From Granulosicoccus sp. (GTDB lineage Bacteria > Pseudomonadota > Gammaproteobacteria > Granulosicoccales > Granulosicoccaceae): a stretch of 41,123 nucleotides of DNA. The DNA lies in contig JALZWO010000171.1 of NCBI GenBank assembly GCA_023300375.1, positions 1-41,123 on the forward strand, in the 5' to 3' direction. The notes beneath the pieces were generated by a model, which saw only the letters and a program-made list of their open reading frames with translations, was not told where the DNA came from and ran no database searches. Each line of letters opens with the position of its first letter. Within the stretch, counting starts at the first letter, position 1. The translations under genes and the position numbers were made by a program. Positions 38,101 to 41,123 of this stretch are shown one piece after another.

Positions 38101-38601
38101 TGCCTTGAGCATGATTGGATAGCCAATACTCGCGGCCATTTTTTTAATAGTGGGTAAGTCTTCTGGTAACGGCTCCGTTGCAGGTACGACAGGTACACCA
38201 GCTTCGATAGCTAAGTTTCGAGCAGCCACTTTGTTGCCAAGTCGACGCATGGTGTCAGCTTTGGGGCCAATGAAGGTTATGCCAGCAGCGTCACAAGCGT
38301 CAACAAACTCAGGACTCTCTGACAACAAGCCGTAACCGGGATGAATAGCATCGGCCCCTGACTGTTTTGCCACGCGTAGCACTTCATCGATGGATAGATA
38401 TGACTCGATGGGGCCCATGGTCGCGTCAAGATGTGGGCCTGCACCTACTTGATAAGCCTCATCTGCCTTGAAGCGGTGCAATGCCAGCTTGTCTTCCTGT
38501 GCCCATATGGCAACGGTCTTGATCCCCAGTTCGTTGGCTGCTCTGAATATACGGATAGCAATTTCAGAACGATTGGCAACAAGGATTTTCTGAATGGACA
38601 A
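35122..38601 (-). CDS. pyc: Pyruvate carboxylase, single-chain
   Basis: 1159 residues with the complete domain order. Biotin carboxylase covers about 1-455 (ILVANRSEIAIRIFRAANELG, KASWGGGGRGMR, FIEVNPRVQVEHTVTEEVTG). The carboxyltransferase barrel covers about 530-830 (VTDTTMRDSHQSLLATR, CIKDMAGLMKP, HTHDTSG). A tetramerisation region follows, then a C-terminal biotinyl domain with EAMKMETA and biotin on Lys1118. It makes oxaloacetate from pyruvate, replenishing the TCA cycle and feeding gluconeogenesis together with ppsA. The start codon is a TTG at 38601, supported by AGGAG (38610-38614) 8 nt upstream; no in-frame ATG competes. The single-chain form is less common in gammaproteobacteria than two-subunit or PEP carboxylase routes. 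Confidence 0.96.
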   Translation of the reverse strand: MSIQKILVANRSEIAIRIFRAANELGIKTVAIWAQEDKLALHRFKADEAYQVGAGPHLDATMGPIESYLSIDEVLRVAKQSGADAIHPGYGLLSESPEFVDACDAAGITFIGPKADTMRRLGNKVAARNLAIEAGVPVVPATEPLPEDLPTIKKMAASIGYPIMLKASWGGGGRGMRTIRSEDELEKQSNEARREAQAAFGKDEIYLEKLVERARHVEAQILGDAHGNAVHLFERDCTVQRRNQKVVERAPAPYLSTEQREELSSYALKIANATDYLGAGTVEFLMDIDTGAFYFIEVNPRVQVEHTVTEEVTGIDIIKAQIHLVEGHPIGSPESGVPAQKDIKLNGHAMQCRITTEDPEQNFVPDYGRITAYRGASGFGIRLDGGTAYSGAVINRFYDPLLEKVTAWAPTPEETIKRMDRALREFRIRGVATNLTFLENIIGHENFRNNSYTTQFIDTTPALFEQVRRQDRATKLLKYVADVTVNGHPETRNRPKPRINALAPKAPWFDNDIKPGTKNLLDEIGPKAFGQWLRDTPHVLVTDTTMRDSHQSLLATRMRTNDIINISESYAKGLPELLSLECWGGATFDVSMRFLTEDPWERLEMIRERVPNILLQMLIRGANGVGYTNYPDNVVQHFIKQAASSGIDLFRVFDCFNWVDNMRVSMDAVLEADKLCEASICYTGDMLDKGRSKYNLKYYIDLAKELEKAGAHILCIKDMAGLMKPAAATVLFKELRNEIGLPTHYHTHDTSGISAATTLAAVDAGVDAIDAAMDSLSGLTSQPCLGSLVAAMRGTPRDSGLSRETIEQISFYWEAVRNQYAAFESDLMGPASEVYLHEMPGGQFTNLKEQAHSMGLDSRWHEVAKAYSDVNQMFGDIVKVTPSSKVVGDMALMMISQDMTIDDVEHPDTDIAFPDSVVSMMRGELSQTPGGFPEGIKNKVLKGETALSERASAVMPAADLPAVKSELSETIGHDVSEQELASYNMYPKVFKDFRTAQDTYGPTSALPTPVYFYGMEPGSEIFVEIEKGKTLVIRCLAIGEVNDKGMKRVFFELNGQPRSVAVPDRLQSANASAVRAKAEAGNPAQVGAPMPGVVSTVNVKTGQSIAAGDILLSIEAMKMETAIYSEIDGVVDEMLVKAGDQIDAKDLMVRIEVKEDAPA

Positions 38602-38693
38602 GACACTGACTCCTCAAATCATAAGATGCATACGATTCTACGCGTTCAAGCCGTACGCGTCATGAATCACGGTGTTTTGGCACTTTGCTTGGG

Positions 38694-38712
38694 AGTTAGT
38701 TAGTTAGTTAGT
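38694..38712. repeat. Tetranucleotide repeat (AGTT)4.75
   Basis: A 19-bp run of AGTT units just past and across the stop codon of the cytochrome b561-YceI gene. The first in-frame TAA lies in the repeat, so changes in copy number would not alter the protein. Confidence 0.8.
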
Positions 38713-39876
38713 GGGATCTAGTCCGATATCAAAACGGAATTTGACCGTGACATTAAAGCCAACTGTACCGTCACCACTCTGGCTTCGCATGCCGATGTTG
38801 TATTCCTTGCGATCAATAACGAACTCACCACGCGCCACTTGCGTGTCTTCCTCGTTTGTTATCACCATAGGGAAGCTAACCTCTGTTGTGGTCTCTTTTA
38901 TGGTTAGGTTGCCAACCACGGCAAGCGTACCATCATCGTTAGCGCTAATGGCAGTGGATTCAAAACGAGCCTCGGGGAAGCCTTCCGAATCAAACCAATC
39001 GGTGTCTGGCAGAGAACCTTCAACCTGTGCATTGTCGCTGGTTAAAGTGCCAGTTTGAACGACAGCTATAATAGAGCTGTTGGATGGGGTGGCGGTGTCG
39101 ATAGTGGCCGTGACGGCGCTGTCGATAAACACTCCGGGTGTTTCAGAGCTGCTTACCAGGGCTATGAAACTGACTTCGCTTTCACCTGCAGCCAACAGGG
39201 CCGAATAGCGATCAATCGTGTTGTAGTAAAAAAGTCCTCCAGTGATCGCTAGGACAATGACAACGAGCCCAGCGATGTGGCGTTTGAAAGAGCGTGATGC
39301 TGTGTCAGGCGACATTCGCAGCAGCGTAGTGTCTTTGTCGACGAAGTGATGTTTGATTGCCGCCCCTGAATGAACAAGCAGGAGCACGATAAGAGCGTGG
39401 GAGGCAAGCTCATGATATTCGTGAAATGAGGCGGCAATAGCCTCTCTGTTAGCAAGCTCTGTAAACGGCGGTAAGTGGGGGATGGTGATGACATCGAACA
39501 ACACGGTGTTAATGTTCAAAGGGGAGGCGGATACCATGATCCAGCCAGTAATGGGCATCGCAAACATCAATGCGTAGAGAATCCAGTGTGCAATGGATGC
39601 GCTTCGCTGCTGCCATAACGCAATTGAGCTTGGTTCAGCTGGAGGGCGATGCGTGAATCGCCATATAATTCTCAGCACCGACAAAGCAAGAACTGTGAGA
39701 CCAAAACTCTTGTGCCATTGCGTAAGCGCGAAACGCACAGGCGAGTTTTCATCAAGGCTTGTCATGAATTTGCCGACGATCAGCAAACCTATTATGAATA
39801 AGGCAATGAGCCAGTGAAAAATCACAGCAACGTCGCTGTAGCGCTGTAGCGCAGAAGGTTTCGCAGCAGATGTCAT
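38704..39876 (-). CDS. Cytochrome b561-YceI fusion protein
   Basis: 390 residues in two parts. Residues 1-215 are a cytochrome b561-type membrane domain with hydrophobic helices and likely haem-ligand histidines (VIFHWLIAL about His21, QWHKSFG about His55, FHEYHELASHALIVLL, HSGAAIKHH). Residues 225-390 are a YceI-like beta-barrel domain (VQTGTLTSDNAQVEGSLPDTDWFD, FESTAISANDDGTLAVVGNLTIKETTTEVSFP). YceI domains bind isoprenoid-type lipids such as quinone analogues, so a membrane electron-transfer role with a quinone-like ligand is plausible. The stand-alone YceI gene lies 130 bp upstream on the same strand. Confidence 0.9.
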   Translation of the reverse strand: MTSAAKPSALQRYSDVAVIFHWLIALFIIGLLIVGKFMTSLDENSPVRFALTQWHKSFGLTVLALSVLRIIWRFTHRPPAEPSSIALWQQRSASIAHWILYALMFAMPITGWIMVSASPLNINTVLFDVITIPHLPPFTELANREAIAASFHEYHELASHALIVLLLVHSGAAIKHHFVDKDTTLLRMSPDTASRSFKRHIAGLVVIVLAITGGLFYYNTIDRYSALLAAGESEVSFIALVSSSETPGVFIDSAVTATIDTATPSNSSIIAVVQTGTLTSDNAQVEGSLPDTDWFDSEGFPEARFESTAISANDDGTLAVVGNLTIKETTTEVSFPMVITNEEDTQVARGEFVIDRKEYNIGMRSQSGDGTVGFNVTVKFRFDIGLDPTN

Positions 39877-39914
39877 TGGCAGGAGTCGCTCACAACGTTG
39901 AATGGATCGAAAGT

Positions 39915-39946
39915 AGGCGCCGCATCAAAGTTAATGAACGGCGCCT
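39915..39946 (-). terminator. GC-rich inverted repeat between the two YceI genes
   Basis: AGGCGCC (39915-39921) and GGCGCCT (39940-39946) form a perfect 7-bp GC-rich stem around an 18-nt loop, downstream of the stand-alone YceI gene. Only ACTTTC follows on the minus strand, so it is at best a weak terminator or attenuator that could lower expression of the downstream fusion gene. Confidence 0.35.
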
Positions 39947-40006
39947 CGCACGAATCCTAAGCTGCAAATGCTAGCTTATAAAGAATTTGATGATCAGAAG
40001 ATAAAA

Positions 40007-40624
40007 TTACTCTGCAGCTTTTGTCATCTCGACTGACAGATTTAAGGCAATTTCATCACTCACTGGTGGAATACCACCCATACCAAATTCTGAACGCAGC
40101 ACAGTACCAGAGGCATCGAGGCCGATCACTGGATCGCCGCTCATTGGGTGATTCATCGCAGCGTTAATGGAAATATTCAGCTCTACTGGTTTGGTGAATC
40201 CTTTGATGGTTAAATCACCGGTGGCTTTGTAAGCGCCATCGCCGGCACTTTCAATAGCGGTTGACTGAAACGTAATCTCAGGATTGTTCGCAGTATCGAA
40301 CCACTTTTCACCGATCAAATGATCTTTCCAGATTTCTGAGCCAGAAATAATGCTGTTTGGATCAATCGTTACATTGATTGAGGACTGAGTTGGGTCTGCG
40401 TTGTCAAGATTCAGATCGACTGTAAAGTCATCGAAGCTTAGTGTTGGGTTCGACAGCCCTAAGTGGTTGTATTGGAAATTGATGTAGGCGTGAGTAGGAT
40501 CCAGCTCATAAGCTCCAGAGGGTACGGCGCTTAAGTCCACCGCAGATGCTCCGCCAGACAATAGTGCGCTCGCAAGAATGGCGCTTGAGACGAAAGAGCT
40601 AGAAATTTTAACAAACGAATTCAT
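40007..40624 (-). CDS. YceI family periplasmic protein
   Basis: About 205 residues from the ATG at 40624, which has GGAGA at 40632-40636 with 7-nt spacing. A longer frame from 40660 would put 12 residues before the signal peptide and is rejected. The signal peptide ends near GGASA. The mature part shows the YceI pattern: YELDPTHAYINFQYNHLGLSNP, WFDTANNPEITFQSTAIE, GDLTIKGFTKPVELNISI and LRSEFGMGGIPPVSDEIALNLSVE. These lipocalin-like proteins bind polyisoprenoids, and some respond to alkaline or osmotic stress. It is probably followed in the same transcript by the cytochrome b561-YceI fusion. Confidence 0.94.
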   Translation of the reverse strand: MNSFVKISSSFVSSAILASALLSGGASAVDLSAVPSGAYELDPTHAYINFQYNHLGLSNPTLSFDDFTVDLNLDNADPTQSSINVTIDPNSIISGSEIWKDHLIGEKWFDTANNPEITFQSTAIESAGDGAYKATGDLTIKGFTKPVELNISINAAMNHPMSGDPVIGLDASGTVLRSEFGMGGIPPVSDEIALNLSVEMTKAAE

Positions 40625-40660
40625 AAAACGATCTCCATGAGGATTTTTTGGTACTGCCAA

Positions 40661-41078
40661 AGGTTGAACAACTGGGTTTTCAGCGAATGGACAACTGTTG
40701 TGTTGCTTAATCTAGACCCTCGCCTTAACTAAGCTTTGGTTGGCCAGTATTAGCAAATCTTGACCTTTACGTTGAGATTACTCTGTTGTATGACTTGCGA
40801 AGCAAAGCTGGTGACATTCGATAAAATAACAAGCTGTTGAGCTACGTGCCACTGAATGCTAGAGCATCAAACGTGTATTAGCTCAGGGTATTGAAAAGCT
40901 TATTGGAGTAGGCGAAGTCTTGGCCACGGCTGTACTCAGAAGTGATTTCGATCAGCGGACTTGGGCGTGCTGCCCAGTTCAGACGGGCAGAGACTATTCT
41001 GTTTTCTCAACAGTGCGCTATGGCGCGTCGCGGTAACAAGGAAAGCTTACTTCTGTTGCAATGCAATGTTGTTGAAAT
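40661..41078. other. Intergenic region between YceI gene and tRNA
   Basis: About 420 bp with no coding frame of any quality. It contains a small hairpin TGGGC-GTGCT-GCCCA at 40962-40976. The yceI promoter should lie in its left part, but no clear -35/-10 pair was found. No T-rich terminator was evident after the tRNA on the minus strand. Confidence 0.4.
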
Positions 41079-41123
41079 TGGCGCGCCCGGAAGGGTTCGA
41101 ACCTCCGACCACCTGGTTCGAAG
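41079..41123 (-). tRNA. tRNA-Arg(UCG), 3' part, cut by window edge
   Basis: Read on the minus strand, the sequence ends with an encoded CCA, discriminator G73 and acceptor strand CGGGCGC. The T arm is GGAGG-TTCGAAC-CCTTC, with a 5-nt variable loop TGGTC and an anticodon 3' strand CCAGG. The window stops at the anticodon loop CTTCGAA. With U33 and a 5-nt variable loop, the anticodon is UCG. G73, C35 and the acceptor sequence match known arginine tRNAs such as E. coli tRNA-Arg(CCG). The 5' half lies outside the window. Confidence 0.85.

Noticed and set aside
1-41123. CRISPR array, phage genes or toxin-antitoxin or defence modules
   Set aside because: No regularly spaced repeats, integrase, transposase or recognisable defence domains were found on either strand.

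Overview
The window looks like a chromosomal stretch from a free-living, probably marine or aquatic gammaproteobacterium with roughly even GC content. The support is gammaproteobacterial-type YgiQ, PpsA with a divergent PpsR, an RND efflux pair, many secreted or periplasmic proteins, and a heterotetrameric sarcosine oxidase operon. Genus-level assignment cannot be made from the sequence alone. No phage, transposase, CRISPR array or plasmid function was seen. One partial tRNA-Arg runs off the right edge.

Layout. 0-3.5 kb: a periplasmic metallo-beta-lactamase-fold hydrolase, a DUF2330 protein with a C-terminal membrane segment, and a secreted ankyrin-repeat protein. 3.7-8.9 kb: a likely Fur-controlled periplasmic iron cluster made of imelysin, di-haem DUF1111 oxidoreductase and Tat-type DUF1513 on the minus strand, with a second, divergent-sequence imelysin converging on them from the plus strand. 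A near-perfect Fur-like palindrome lies just upstream of the lead imelysin. 8.9-12.4 kb: a gene-poor gap, a small orphan protein and the radical-SAM protein YgiQ. 12.4-16.7 kb: an RND adaptor/permease pair with a 1-nt overlap. 16.8-18.0 kb: a DUF4124 protein and a small KOW-like protein. 18.2-21.6 kb: ppsA and its regulator ppsR, divergent. A 69-bp MITE/REP-like repeat separates ppsR from a 1-Cys peroxiredoxin.

22.5-24.3 kb: an astacin-like zinc protease whose C-terminal tail overlaps, antisense, a small secreted STN-like protein. 24.5-32.1 kb: an HcaT-like MFS transporter, a GlxA-type AraC regulator and the complete soxBDAG operon, together consistent with regulated use of sarcosine or glycine betaine-derived carbon. 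32.2-35.1 kb: a sulfotransferase-like gene and an orphan lipoprotein in gene-poor, AT-richer surroundings, possibly an acquired islet. 35.1-38.6 kb: single-chain pyruvate carboxylase. 38.7-40.7 kb: a cytochrome b561-YceI fusion and a stand-alone YceI protein. 40.7-41.1 kb: no gene until the partial tRNA-Arg(UCG).

Functional themes are gluconeogenesis and anaplerosis (PpsA/PpsR, pyruvate carboxylase) feeding on one-carbon and amino-acid-like substrates (sarcosine oxidase), plus a set of envelope proteins for iron handling, redox and efflux. The most system-like, least understood assembly is the imelysin/DUF1111/DUF1513 cluster. It is a recurrent cluster in proteobacteria rather than a new one, but its biochemistry is unresolved and its arrangement here is unusual. 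I did not find convincing evidence of an entirely undescribed system.
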